Shown: positions 7,891 through 13,142 of the stretch, piece after piece
Layout of the letters: each line of letters begins with the position of its first letter
Numbering within the stretch: position 1 is the stretch's first letter
From: a virus
Virus record (IMG/VR): IMGVR_UViG_3300032331_001926
Span: 1 to 29,527 of that record
DNA: 29,527 nucleotides
Strand: one strand, 5' to 3'
Program-made: the position numbers and the translations under genes
The notes under the pieces: model-generated
What the model was told of the DNA's origin: nothing
Seen by the model: only the letters and a program-made list of their open reading frames with translations
The model's database searches: none

Positions 7891-8604
7891 ATGCCAATTC
7901 CAAAACCATCATCAGGAGAACCAACGGACAAGTTTTTAAGTCGCTGTATGAAAGCAATTAGTGGTGAATACGCACATGAACAAGCATATGCGATATGCAA
8001 GAACCAACTAAGCAAAGAACAAATGAAAAAAACAGAAGAGGTATTTGTATTAACACCAAAAAAAGCAGAAAATAGAGGAACTTATTTATCAAGATGTTCA
8101 GCACACCCAAAAATGCGTGAACAATATCCTTCAATGAAGGAACGAATGTCCCAATGCTTACACAGTTTTAATAGTTATTACAAATATTGGAGCAGATTAG
8201 AAGAGTTTGGTGAAGATTCCAAAGAAGCAAAGTTTGAGGGTTGTATGTCAGGATATAAAGCACAAGGAAAAGATTACAAAGATGCATATACAATGTGTAT
8301 GCAAGATTTAATTGTTGAACCAGTTGCAATGGAAAATATGGAATCAAATATTGAAGCATGTGCCAAGAAAAGAATGGAAGCTGAAGGTATTACACATGAA
8401 CAAGCAATTAAAGAATGTTCAGCATCAGTTGTTGTTCAACCATCAGGTGGAACCAACCCATCAGTTGCCCCACAAGGAGCACCAGCATCTGTTTCTATGG
8501 CAGATTTACCTTGGGACGATTGTATGGAAAAAATGTTAAAGGAATATGATGGTGATGAGGAAGTAGCAAAAAAGGTATGTGGAGCAATTAGAGCCAGGGG
8601 TTAA
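7891..8604 (+). CDS. Cys-pair repeat protein, unknown role
   Basis: 237 residues containing five successive C-x(16-19)-C units: C19/C36, C69/C89, C118/C136, C157/C176 and C211/C230. Each unit is a short amphipathic helical pair with a conserved layout such as FLSRCM...HEQAYAIC or IEACAKKRMEAEGITHEQAIKEC. The N-terminal PIPKPSSGE...F..RCM pattern resembles a segment common in phage head-morphogenesis and prohead proteins of Bacteroidota phages. A Pro/Ala/Ser linker (~182-205) separates the last unit. The paired cysteines could form intra-helix-hairpin disulfides or bind metal. It is the last gene of the head operon. Function is not known; a virion protein stabilised by disulfides is one possibility. 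Confidence 0.6.
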   Translation: MPIPKPSSGEPTDKFLSRCMKAISGEYAHEQAYAICKNQLSKEQMKKTEEVFVLTPKKAENRGTYLSRCSAHPKMREQYPSMKERMSQCLHSFNSYYKYWSRLEEFGEDSKEAKFEGCMSGYKAQGKDYKDAYTMCMQDLIVEPVAMENMESNIEACAKKRMEAEGITHEQAIKECSASVVVQPSGGTNPSVAPQGAPASVSMADLPWDDCMEKMLKEYDGDEEVAKKVCGAIRARG

Positions 8605-8624
8605 AAAAAAATATTTATCAATTG

Positions 8625-8654
8625 TTGAGTAAATTACCAAGTTTGCTATATTTG
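8625..8654 (+). promoter_or_regulatory. Bacteroidota-type promoter for a possible small RNA
   Basis: TTG at 8625-8627, 19 bases, then TATATTTG at 8647-8654, a perfect match to the TAnnTTTG -7 element. No gene follows on the + strand. The predicted transcription start (~8659-8660) coincides with the first base of a 10-bp closing stem. Confidence 0.6.
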
Positions 8655-8659
8655 TATGT

Positions 8660-8775
8660 AGAGGCTGGGTTTATTTTAATTATTTAATCCCATTTTATCT
8701 GTTGTTTATTTCCCAGCCTCTCTTGCATATTTATTTTTTTGGGGGTAATGTTTATTCATTATCCCCTTCTTTTTG
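8660..8775 (+). ncRNA. Candidate small RNA with long-range closing stem and 3' terminator
   Basis: A 10-bp inverted repeat (AGAGGCTGGG at 8660-8669, CCCAGCCTCT at 8712-8721) encloses a 42-base AU-rich loop. A second hairpin with a U-rich tail follows at 8741-8775. The loop also holds AATCCC (8686-8691 region), which could pair with GGGTTTA of the left arm as an alternative fold. The predicted length is ~115 nt. The 3' part is antisense to the end of the minus-strand gene at 8752-8901. No coding potential is visible. Existence is inferred from promoter, stem and terminator lining up. Confidence 0.4.
8741..8775 (+). terminator. Intrinsic terminator (+ strand)
   Basis: GGGGGTAATG (8741-8750), loop TTTATT, CATTATCCCC (8757-8766), with one G-U pair, followed by TTCTTTTT. 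It ends the candidate small RNA and any read-through from the head operon. The minus strand lacks a U-tract on its side, so it is not a good terminator for the opposing genes. Confidence 0.65.
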
Positions 8776-8901
8776 CTCTTCAGTATCCACAATAGGTTCA
8801 ATCCTAATTGTTTCAGGTGGGTTAGGATTTAATAATGCTTGATTGATTTTTTCCATTAACCTATCAATTTTCTTTTTCATTTCTAATTCTTGTTCTGTCA
8901 T
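8752..8901 (-). CDS. Small charged hypothetical protein
   Basis: 49 residues, starting MTEQELEMKKKIDRLMEKINQ. The frame extends 25 codons further upstream, but that extension lies inside the preceding minus-strand gene; the chosen ATG at 8901 is four bases after that gene's stop, which fits a coupled operon. The N-terminal half is a Lys/Glu helix that could form a coiled coil. The C-terminal half is Pro- and Glu-rich (NPNPPETIRIEPIVDTEEQKEGD). I do not recognise it. Its last codons lie within the loop of the opposing-strand terminator hairpin. Confidence 0.55.
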   Translation of the reverse strand: MTEQELEMKKKIDRLMEKINQALLNPNPPETIRIEPIVDTEEQKEGDNE

Positions 8902-8905
8902 ATTG

Positions 8906-9187
8906 TTAATCTTTAATAATATTATCATCAGGATTATTTCTAACTCCACGGTATAAATCCCAATCACCGCATTCAATCATAACCTTCTTTAGGGTTGCTC
9001 TGTATTGTTTACCTGCTTCACTTAATAGAAACTTATGTTCCTCATAATATCTTTCACCAGCATTAAGTATAACAGCAATAGTATCTATTGTAGCACCTGC
9101 TCTATCAAAATTATCATCAATAGAATTAAGAACCTCATATATTTGTTCCTGTAATTGTTCCAATCTTTTTATTTGTAATTCAGTCAT
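8906..9187 (-). CDS. Small helical hypothetical protein
   Basis: 93 residues, rich in Glu, Gln, Leu, Asp and Ile, mostly helical (LQIKRLEQLQEQIYEVLNSIDDNFDRAG at residues ~4-31). It has one Cys and no recognisable motif. It is the first gene of a two-gene minus-strand unit and is read from a minus-strand copy of the early promoter motif about 55 bases upstream. A DNA-mimic, antitoxin-like or host-takeover role cannot be decided from sequence. The orientation opposes the flanking operons, making 8752-9187 a small separate transcription unit. Confidence 0.6.
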   Translation of the reverse strand: MTELQIKRLEQLQEQIYEVLNSIDDNFDRAGATIDTIAVILNAGERYYEEHKFLLSEAGKQYRATLKKVMIECGDWDLYRGVRNNPDDNIIKD

Positions 9188-9244
9188 TTTTGTATTTTTG
9201 AGTATTTATTATTATAGTAAATATAGGAGTTATACCCCTAAAAG

Positions 9245-9262
9245 AATAGAGCTAAATTAAAA
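9245..9262 (-). promoter_or_regulatory. Minus-strand copy of the early promoter motif
   Basis: Reverse complement reads TTTAATTTAGCTCTATTC, sharing TTAATTTAGCTCTAT with the four + strand copies at 9980, 10527, 10890 and 11658. It drives toward the minus-strand genes at 9187 and 8901. The -33 position is TTT rather than TTG. Boundaries are good to within one or two bases. Confidence 0.55.
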
Positions 9263-9299
9263 TATTTTTTCTAAATAAAAAAATAAATATTTTTAATGA

Positions 9300-9330
9300 T
9301 TTGCTTTACATTATACCTCCTATACCTTAT
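9300..9330 (+). promoter_or_regulatory. Promoter for the small-gene block
   Basis: TTTG at 9300-9303, then 19 bases, then TACCTTAT at 9323-9330, a near match to TTTG-N19-TAnnTTTG. It lies 28 bases before the ATG at 9358, and back to back with the minus-strand early motif. Confidence 0.5.
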
Positions 9331-9357
9331 TATTATACTATTAAAAACAAAGATAAA

Positions 9358-9558
9358 ATGGAAAACTTACAAATCAGCGGAACAAGCTCACAAAAAGAAA
9401 ATTGGAATGTAGAAGAAATCCTACAAGATAAACCACAAAAAAGTGTAAAACAAATGGTAGATGAAATGATACAATATGATTGGGACAATAAAGTTTCAAG
9501 ATGCGGTATGACTTATTTGGAAATAGAACAATTTAATAATCAATATAATAATTTTTAA
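9358..9558 (+). CDS. Small hypothetical protein
   Basis: 66 residues from the ATG at 9358. A TTG at 9301 in the same frame would place the promoter -33 element and an implausible Tyr/Ile/Pro-rich stretch inside the protein, so it is rejected. The protein is polar and acidic, with EEILQDKPQKSVKQMVDEMIQYDWDN in the middle and an Asn/Gln-rich end. No domain is recognised. It is the first of a run of three closely spaced genes (gaps of 1 and 3 bases) and is probably expressed early from the promoter at 9300-9330. Confidence 0.6.
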   Translation: MENLQISGTSSQKENWNVEEILQDKPQKSVKQMVDEMIQYDWDNKVSRCGMTYLEIEQFNNQYNNF

Positions 9559-9559
9559 C

Positions 9560-9778
9560 ATGACAGACGAACAAAAACAACCAATTATCGTAAGACAATC
9601 CCAATTAAAATTAGTAATGGATTATCTACAATTTATTAAAACTCCAATGCCATTAAAAGATGTGGTAGGATTTACAAATGTATTAACTGACTATTGCCTT
9701 AAAGGTTGGTCAACAGATTTGGAAAAGAGATTAGAAAAAATTGATAATAAAATTGCTAAACAATACGAGGAGGAATAA
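9560..9778 (+). CDS. Small hypothetical protein
   Basis: 72 residues, one base after the previous stop. It is largely helical and charged, with QSQLKLVMDYLQFIKTPMPLKDVVGFTNVLTDYCLKGW at residues ~13-50 and a Lys/Glu-rich C-terminal helix. No known motif is visible. Its end encodes the Shine-Dalgarno of the next gene. It belongs to the small-gene block; such genes in phages often act on host proteins, but nothing in the sequence shows a target. Confidence 0.6.
   Translation: MTDEQKQPIIVRQSQLKLVMDYLQFIKTPMPLKDVVGFTNVLTDYCLKGWSTDLEKRLEKIDNKIAKQYEEE
9767..9773 (+). promoter_or_regulatory. Strong Shine-Dalgarno GAGGAGG
   Basis: GAGGAGG sits 8 bases before the ATG at 9782. Most other starts in the window lack such a site, as is usual in Bacteroidota, so this one stands out and supports the reality of the small gene that follows. 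Confidence 0.6.
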
Positions 9779-9781
9779 ATT

Positions 9782-9928
9782 ATGGACGAATTATTTGTAA
9801 AAGCATTTGAGGATTTTTTATCCGCAGAAGATTTTGACCTAATGTTTGATGATGAATACGAACAATGGTTAAAACAAAGGGAGGCAGAAAAGTCCGCTTA
9901 TGAGGAAATGCTAGGTGATATTAAATAA
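9782..9928 (+). CDS. Very small acidic hypothetical protein
   Basis: 48 residues: MDELFVKAFEDFLSAEDFDL, then a Glu/Asp-rich helix to EEMLGDIK. About a third of its residues are Asp or Glu, so it is strongly acidic. It starts three bases after the upstream stop and has a strong Shine-Dalgarno, the clearest in the window. Its size and charge would fit a DNA mimic or an inhibitor of a host protein, but that is speculation. It ends the first sub-operon of the small-gene block; the next gene has its own promoter. Confidence 0.6.
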   Translation: MDELFVKAFEDFLSAEDFDLMFDDEYEQWLKQREAEKSAYEEMLGDIK

Positions 9929-9960
9929 AATAATATACCAAAAAAAGATTAAAAATAACA

Positions 9961-9996
9961 TTGCAGTATGGAACTAATACCTTAATTTAGCTCTAT
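9961..9996 (+). promoter_or_regulatory. Early promoter cassette copy A
   Basis: TTG (9961-9963), 19 bases, then TAATTTAG inside CCTTAATTTAGCTCTAT (9980-9996). The leader to the ATG at 10016 (ATTAAAAAATAACAAA) is almost identical to copies B and C. It fits a Bacteroidota -33/-7 promoter. Confidence 0.65.
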
Positions 9997-10015
9997 CAAA
10001 TTAAAAAATAACAAA

Positions 10016-10240
10016 ATGAAAGCAGAATTAACATTGGAACAAAAACAGGAATTCCAAATCCTTAAACAAGGTAAAAGAGATTATATCAATAATGTATTAC
10101 ACCCTGAATTGATAAATAATACACAATATTACCCAAAGGATAAGATTTATGTTTATATGGGTTCAGTAGGATTTTTACAACATAAAAAACTTGATGAATT
10201 AGTTGACTACTTTTATTATACACAATTAAAAAATAAATAA
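10016..10240 (+). CDS. Small hypothetical protein
   Basis: 74 residues. The N-terminal part is helical and Glu/Gln/Lys-rich (ELTLEQKQEFQILKQGKRDY); the C-terminal part has hydrophobic and aromatic patches (KIYVYMGSVGFLQHKK, ELVDYFYYTQL). No motif is recognised. It follows early promoter copy A by about 20 bases and is followed by another small gene after two bases. No Shine-Dalgarno is present; the A-rich leader is the likely initiation context. Confidence 0.6.
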   Translation: MKAELTLEQKQEFQILKQGKRDYINNVLHPELINNTQYYPKDKIYVYMGSVGFLQHKKLDELVDYFYYTQLKNK

Positions 10241-10242
10241 TC

Positions 10243-10518
10243 ATGTCAACAGAATTAGTAAAATCACAGACACATTTATTATCACCCAAGGTGGTTAAAT
10301 TAGGTTATGAAAAAACCATCAAAACTTTTGTAACTGAAATAAATAAACTCCACGATAATATTTTCGGGTTGGATAATGAACTTGATATTGATTATACCTC
10401 TGATGGTGGTAGAAGGATTTTTATTTTTAATGATAATAAGGAATGGTCTATTAGAACCTGGGACATATCAGAGAGTTTAGGTTCAGTTTATATTAGATAT
10501 TCAATTTTTGCAGATTAA
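10243..10518 (+). CDS. Small hypothetical protein
   Basis: 91 residues. The first half is helical (SPKVVKLGYEKTIKTFVTEINKLHDNIF); the second half is beta-rich with aromatic residues (DYTSDGGRRIFIFNDNKEW, SIRTWDISESLGSVYIRYSIF). No family is recognised. It shares the promoter of the preceding gene. The last codons overlap the -33 element of early promoter copy B, so the next unit begins inside this gene. Confidence 0.6.
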   Translation: MSTELVKSQTHLLSPKVVKLGYEKTIKTFVTEINKLHDNIFGLDNELDIDYTSDGGRRIFIFNDNKEWSIRTWDISESLGSVYIRYSIFAD

Positions 10519-10543
10519 AATATTATCCTTAATTTAGCTCTAT
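10508..10543 (+). promoter_or_regulatory. Early promoter cassette copy B
   Basis: TTG (10508-10510), 19 bases, TAATTTAG; core CCTTAATTTAGCTCTAT at 10527-10543. The leader to the ATG at 10563 is identical to copy C over more than 15 bases. Confidence 0.65.
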
Positions 10544-10562
10544 AACATTAAAAAATAACAAA

Positions 10563-10886
10563 ATGAAAATTACTAAAACAAACACAAAAAAGGAACTTAT
10601 CAATTATGCTGCCAGTTTTTATGGTAAAGGACAAATCTATTCTCGTTTTTTTCAGGAAAAAGCACCAAATGGTAAAGTTTACCGCAAATATGCAACAATT
10701 AAGGAAATAACACAAGCGGTTGAAAACTATATTGAATATTGTGAATTAAAAAATGAATGTTGGGGGACAGATACTGTGGATAGAGAAAATGTTAGAGACA
10801 TTATGTTACAAACTAGAGGATTTGATTTGGATTTAGTGGATTTAATAAAACAAATAATTAAAAAATCTCATTGCCAATTGGTATAA
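10563..10886 (+). CDS. Small hypothetical protein
   Basis: 107 residues, mixed charge, mainly helical. KKELINYAASFYGKGQIYSR occupies residues ~10-29 and a second helix IKEITQAVENYIEYCELKNE lies at ~47-66. It has three Cys without metal-site spacing. No homolog family is recognised. Expressed as a single-gene unit from early promoter copy B, since copy C follows immediately after its stop. Confidence 0.6.
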   Translation: MKITKTNTKKELINYAASFYGKGQIYSRFFQEKAPNGKVYRKYATIKEITQAVENYIEYCELKNECWGTDTVDRENVRDIMLQTRGFDLDLVDLIKQIIKKSHCQLV

Positions 10887-10906
10887 TATCCTTAATTTAG
10901 CTCTAT
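10871..10906 (+). promoter_or_regulatory. Early promoter cassette copy C
   Basis: TTG (10871-10873), 19 bases, TAATTTAG; core CCTTAATTTAGCTCTAT at 10890-10906. The -33 element lies in the last codons of the preceding gene. Confidence 0.65.
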
Positions 10907-10925
10907 AACATTAAAAAATAACAAA

Positions 10926-11249
10926 ATGACAAAGACAGTTACAAAAATTAAAAAGTATTCAAGTTTGGTGGATTTTTCCAAAAAAAGAAATACTAGTTTA
11001 GATGATTCCAATTTCCACACATTTTATCAAGGTTATTGCGAGGATGCAATTATCCAAGGAGTATTATGTTATGTTATTGTTGCATTTTTTGATAATGATG
11101 GTAATAGATTAACTCCTGAATCATTTAATTTTTTTCCTAATAAAGTTGAATATATTTTTAGATTTGACCCAGGAACTGATGAGGAGTTTGCTACATATCA
11201 AAAAATCTGTAAAAAATACGGTAATCCTGATTGGATTTGTCTTTCTTAA
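10926..11249 (+). CDS. Small hypothetical protein
   Basis: 107 residues. A basic N-terminus (TKTVTKIKKYSSLVDFSKKR) is followed by a beta-rich, aromatic core (GVLCYVIVAFFDNDGNRLTP, NKVEYIFRFDPG) and a short helical end. Its alternating hydrophobic strands suggest a compact alpha/beta fold. I recognise no family. It follows early promoter copy C; the next gene is 26 bases downstream without its own clear promoter and is probably co-transcribed. Confidence 0.6.
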   Translation: MTKTVTKIKKYSSLVDFSKKRNTSLDDSNFHTFYQGYCEDAIIQGVLCYVIVAFFDNDGNRLTPESFNFFPNKVEYIFRFDPGTDEEFATYQKICKKYGNPDWICLS

Positions 11250-11275
11250 TTCTTAATAATAAAAAATAAACTATA

Positions 11276-11629
11276 ATGAAACAAACAATCTATCTTAATG
11301 TTGTTGATAAAATTAACAATATCAATTTCACTTTTGACTTAACACCTGAAATCCTTGATGATACACGCAGGAAAAAACATAATTTAACGGTTAATGATTT
11401 AGTTGGTGGGGTCTATAAATCTTTTAAGAAAAAAGATTTTCAACTAGGAGCATCTGCATTTACACATTATTTATTAAAAACTGAAAGTTGGAAGGTTGGT
11501 AAAATGATGAACCAAAACTGTTTCAATTTTCTATTAGAAAAGGGACAAGGTTACGGATATATTAAATCATTATTTATTGGTTCAGCTGATAATCATGAAG
11601 AAGCGCATAATTTAGTTAAACATTATTAA
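11276..11629 (+). CDS. Small hypothetical protein
   Basis: 117 residues. It starts with strands (KQTIYLNVVDKINNINFTFDL), then a helix with TRRKKHNLTVNDLVGGVYKS and a Gly/His/Phe-rich C-terminal half (LGASAFTHYLLKTESWKVGK, GYGYIKSLFIGSADNHEEAHNLV). The HEEAH near the end resembles a metal-binding triad but lacks a family context. It is probably co-transcribed with the gene before it, because no early promoter copy lies between them. Function unknown. Confidence 0.6.
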   Translation: MKQTIYLNVVDKINNINFTFDLTPEILDDTRRKKHNLTVNDLVGGVYKSFKKKDFQLGASAFTHYLLKTESWKVGKMMNQNCFNFLLEKGQGYGYIKSLFIGSADNHEEAHNLVKHY

Positions 11630-11635
11630 AAATAA

Positions 11636-11674
11636 TTTTGGTGGAATTAAAATAATTCCTTAATTTAGCACTAT
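11636..11674 (+). promoter_or_regulatory. Early promoter cassette copy D
   Basis: TTTTG (11636-11640), 20 bases, TAATTTAG; core CCTTAATTTAGCACTAT at 11658-11674, one base different from copies A-C. The leader is shorter and A-rich before the ATG at 11688. Confidence 0.6.
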
Positions 11675-11687
11675 AAAAAAAAACAAT

Positions 11688-12191
11688 ATGGGATACACAA
11701 CAGAATTCAATGGTGAGTTTATTTTCAATAAACCGCTTACAAAATTACAAAAAGAGTATATTAACAAGTTTTCTAATACCCGCCGTATGAAAAGGGATAG
11801 TGCAGCATTAACTGCATGGTTCAAGGGTAAATATGGATTAGTTGGTAATACAGAAAATCCTTATGGTCAAGAAGGTGAGTTTTTTATTGGTGGAACAGGT
11901 TATATGGGGCAAGATACTGACCCTTCAGTTTTAGATAATAATCACCCACCAATTCAACAACCTAGTTTATGGTGCCAATGGATTACAGATGGTAATTCTT
12001 TATATTGGAATGGTGGAGAAAAGTTTTATGAATATACAGATTGGTTGGATTATATGATAGAAAACTTTTTTATACCTTGGGGTATTGAATTAAATGGTTT
12101 AATTGAATGGAGTGGAGAAGATTTTGATGATAAAGGAGCAATTGAAATAATTAACAATCAAAGAAAAATTAGAAAATATGTCTTACAATAA
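11688..12191 (+). CDS. Conserved protein of a widespread uncharacterised family
   Basis: 167 residues starting MGYTTEFNGEFIFNKPLT. The layout is one I recognise from many phages and bacteria: TTEF..G.F..NKPL, then TRRMKRD (residues ~31-37), GGTGYMGQD, DNNHPPIQQPSLWCQWI, WNGGEKFYEYTDWLDYMIE and a closing WG..LNG...W.GED..D.G.I. The conserved Trp, Gly and acidic residues suggest a defined fold and possibly an active or binding site, but I know of no established function. Here it is a bit shorter than bacterial members in the linker after TRRMKRD. It is expressed from early promoter copy D and overlaps the next gene by 14 bases. Confidence 0.75.
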   Translation: MGYTTEFNGEFIFNKPLTKLQKEYINKFSNTRRMKRDSAALTAWFKGKYGLVGNTENPYGQEGEFFIGGTGYMGQDTDPSVLDNNHPPIQQPSLWCQWITDGNSLYWNGGEKFYEYTDWLDYMIENFFIPWGIELNGLIEWSGEDFDDKGAIEIINNQRKIRKYVLQ

Positions 12192-12336
12192 AGAATATAA
12201 TGCTTTTGAGGACGAAAAGTTCCTAGCAGAATTGGATGCTTTAATTGCAACCAAACAAAAAGATGTAAAACCCCTAACTGAACACGATAAAAAGAAATAT
12301 TTGGCTTTAACCAAAGCCTATGAAGAATTAAAATAA
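12178..12336 (+). CDS. Very small charged hypothetical protein
   Basis: 52 residues: MSYNKEYNAFEDEKFLAELD at the start and a Lys-rich helix to TKAYEELK. It begins inside the end of the preceding gene (14-base overlap in another frame), which implies translational coupling. The composition is half Lys, Glu, Asp, Leu and Ala, with no motif. It is the last gene of the small-gene block; an intrinsic terminator follows 30 bases after its stop. Confidence 0.55.
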   Translation: MSYNKEYNAFEDEKFLAELDALIATKQKDVKPLTEHDKKKYLALTKAYEELK

Positions 12337-12365
12337 CCTTTGTGCCTTTCTTTATTTTTTATTTT

Positions 12366-12397
12366 ACCCTCATCTTAATCGGTGGGGGTTTTTTTTC
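12366..12397 (+). terminator. Intrinsic terminator ending the small-gene block
   Basis: ACCCTCATC (12366-12374), loop TTAATC, GGTGGGGGT (12381-12389), with two G-U pairs, followed by a run of eight Ts including the stem base. It acts on the + strand only; on the minus strand the downstream side is A-rich. Its loop overlaps the stop codon of the opposing gene. Confidence 0.75.
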
Positions 12398-12818
12398 TGT
12401 TTGCGTTTTTTGCTTTTGTATTTAATGTTCCATCATATAGGTAAAGAGGTTCAGTATCAACAAACTTTTTTTTATAGGTTAGATTTGCACCCAGTTTGTT
12501 CCATTTGTTGATAAATTGCATATGAATATCTTTGCTTGGCTCATAACCAATCTGCTCAAGAAACAAATATGTAACCGTATAATCACTTGGTTTGGGACAA
12601 TCCAATCTTAACGGATTTTCGTAACTTCTTACACCTTTTTTTTCAGGTTTTGGTTTTTTTGGTATTAAGTTTCCATTTAACTTACAAGATTTACATCTAG
12701 AAGCTATTTTACCTTGTCCTGTTTGATGAAAATGCTTCAGAGGTAGTTCCTTTAAGCATGCTTTACAAAGCTTAACAGTGAGGTCCGTATTGCTTTTTAG
12801 AGGTATATGTTGTTTCAT
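12375..12818 (-). CDS. Small zinc-knuckle protein, HNH/endonuclease VII-like
   Basis: 147 residues. Two CxxC knuckles, C18-C21 and C42-C45 with 20 residues between them (KLCKACLKELPLKHF, SRCKSCK), match the treble-clef zinc site seen in many phage HNH and endonuclease VII-type proteins. The usual His-Asn-His residues are not evident after the second knuckle; the C-terminal half is basic (KKPKPEKKG, KNANRKKTP). It may be a degenerate nuclease or a DNA/RNA-binding regulator. It is the only minus-strand gene here, facing the small-gene block, and starts directly after a minus-strand TATATTTATT motif. Confidence 0.65.
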   Translation of the reverse strand: MKQHIPLKSNTDLTVKLCKACLKELPLKHFHQTGQGKIASRCKSCKLNGNLIPKKPKPEKKGVRSYENPLRLDCPKPSDYTVTYLFLEQIGYEPSKDIHMQFINKWNKLGANLTYKKKFVDTEPLYLYDGTLNTKAKNANRKKTPTD

Positions 12819-12831
12819 AAAAATAAATATA
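12819..12831 (-). promoter_or_regulatory. Minus-strand late-type motif before the zinc-knuckle gene
   Basis: Reads TATATTTATTTTT immediately before the ATG on the minus strand. It shares TATATTTATT and the position at the start codon with the four exact copies, but lacks AGTA. Weaker evidence than those copies. Confidence 0.35.
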
Positions 12832-12861
12832 GTGTAAATCTTTTTTTTTGGTATATTTTCC

Positions 12862-12875
12862 TATATTTATTAACA
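12862..12875 (+). promoter_or_regulatory. Degenerate late-type motif TATATTTATTAACA
   Basis: Matches TATATTTATTAGTA at 11 to 12 of 14 positions, upstream of the interrupted frame and the hairpin region. It would start a + strand transcript through 12880-13190. No TTG at the right distance. Confidence 0.3.
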
Positions 12876-12884
12876 AGGGATTAA

Positions 12885-13001
12885 ATGGACGGACTACTTT
12901 AACATCAGCGTTTAATCTATCAAGCTTTACTGGGGGATATTATACATAAAAGAGCAGCACCAGCACAAAGGAAAAAGGTGTTTAGTATAATGGATAAGTG
13001 A
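12885..13001 (+). pseudogene. Possible 38-codon reading frame with an in-frame stop
   Basis: ATG at 12885 reads MDGLL, then TAA at 12900, and the same frame continues for 32 sense codons (HQRLIYQALLGDIIHKRAAP...) to TGA at 12999. The downstream stretch has a protein-like composition and is in phase with the ATG. One base change (TAA to CAA) would give an intact small gene. It may equally be chance in an AT-rich region. Confidence 0.22.
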
Positions 13002-13119
13002 ATATTCATAAGTTGTTTCCAAATAATAGTTTTCACTGAAACTATTTGCTATTCTCAACTCAAATAAGTTGAATGCAGTGTCCACCTACTATAATATGTA
13101 GGATAGGACACACATGCAT
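12999..13119 (+). other. Cluster of four inverted repeats, possible structured RNA or origin
   Basis: TGAATATTCA (12999-13008) is a perfect palindrome. AATAGTTT/AAACTATT (13025-13032, 13039-13046) closes a 6-base loop. TCAACT/AGTTGA (13055-13060, 13067-13072) also closes a 6-base loop. The last is a 47-base imperfect hairpin, ATGCA-GTGTCC-CCTAC paired with GTAGG-GGACAC-TGCAT (13073-13119), with an A/ATA internal loop and an ACA bulge. Four hairpins in 120 bases of non-coding DNA are unlikely to be chance. Confidence 0.5.
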
Positions 13120-13142
13120 AACTCACTAAATAAGAATTAAAT

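Noticed and set aside
8660-8721. Simple terminator for the head operon
   Set aside because: The T-rich tract is well separated from the stem and the loop is 42 bases; the better terminator is the hairpin at 8741. The promoter placed at the stem favours a small RNA.
9301-9357. TTG start 19 codons upstream of the gene at 9358
   Set aside because: It would put the promoter -33/-7 elements in the coding region and add an unlikely Tyr/Pro-rich tract.
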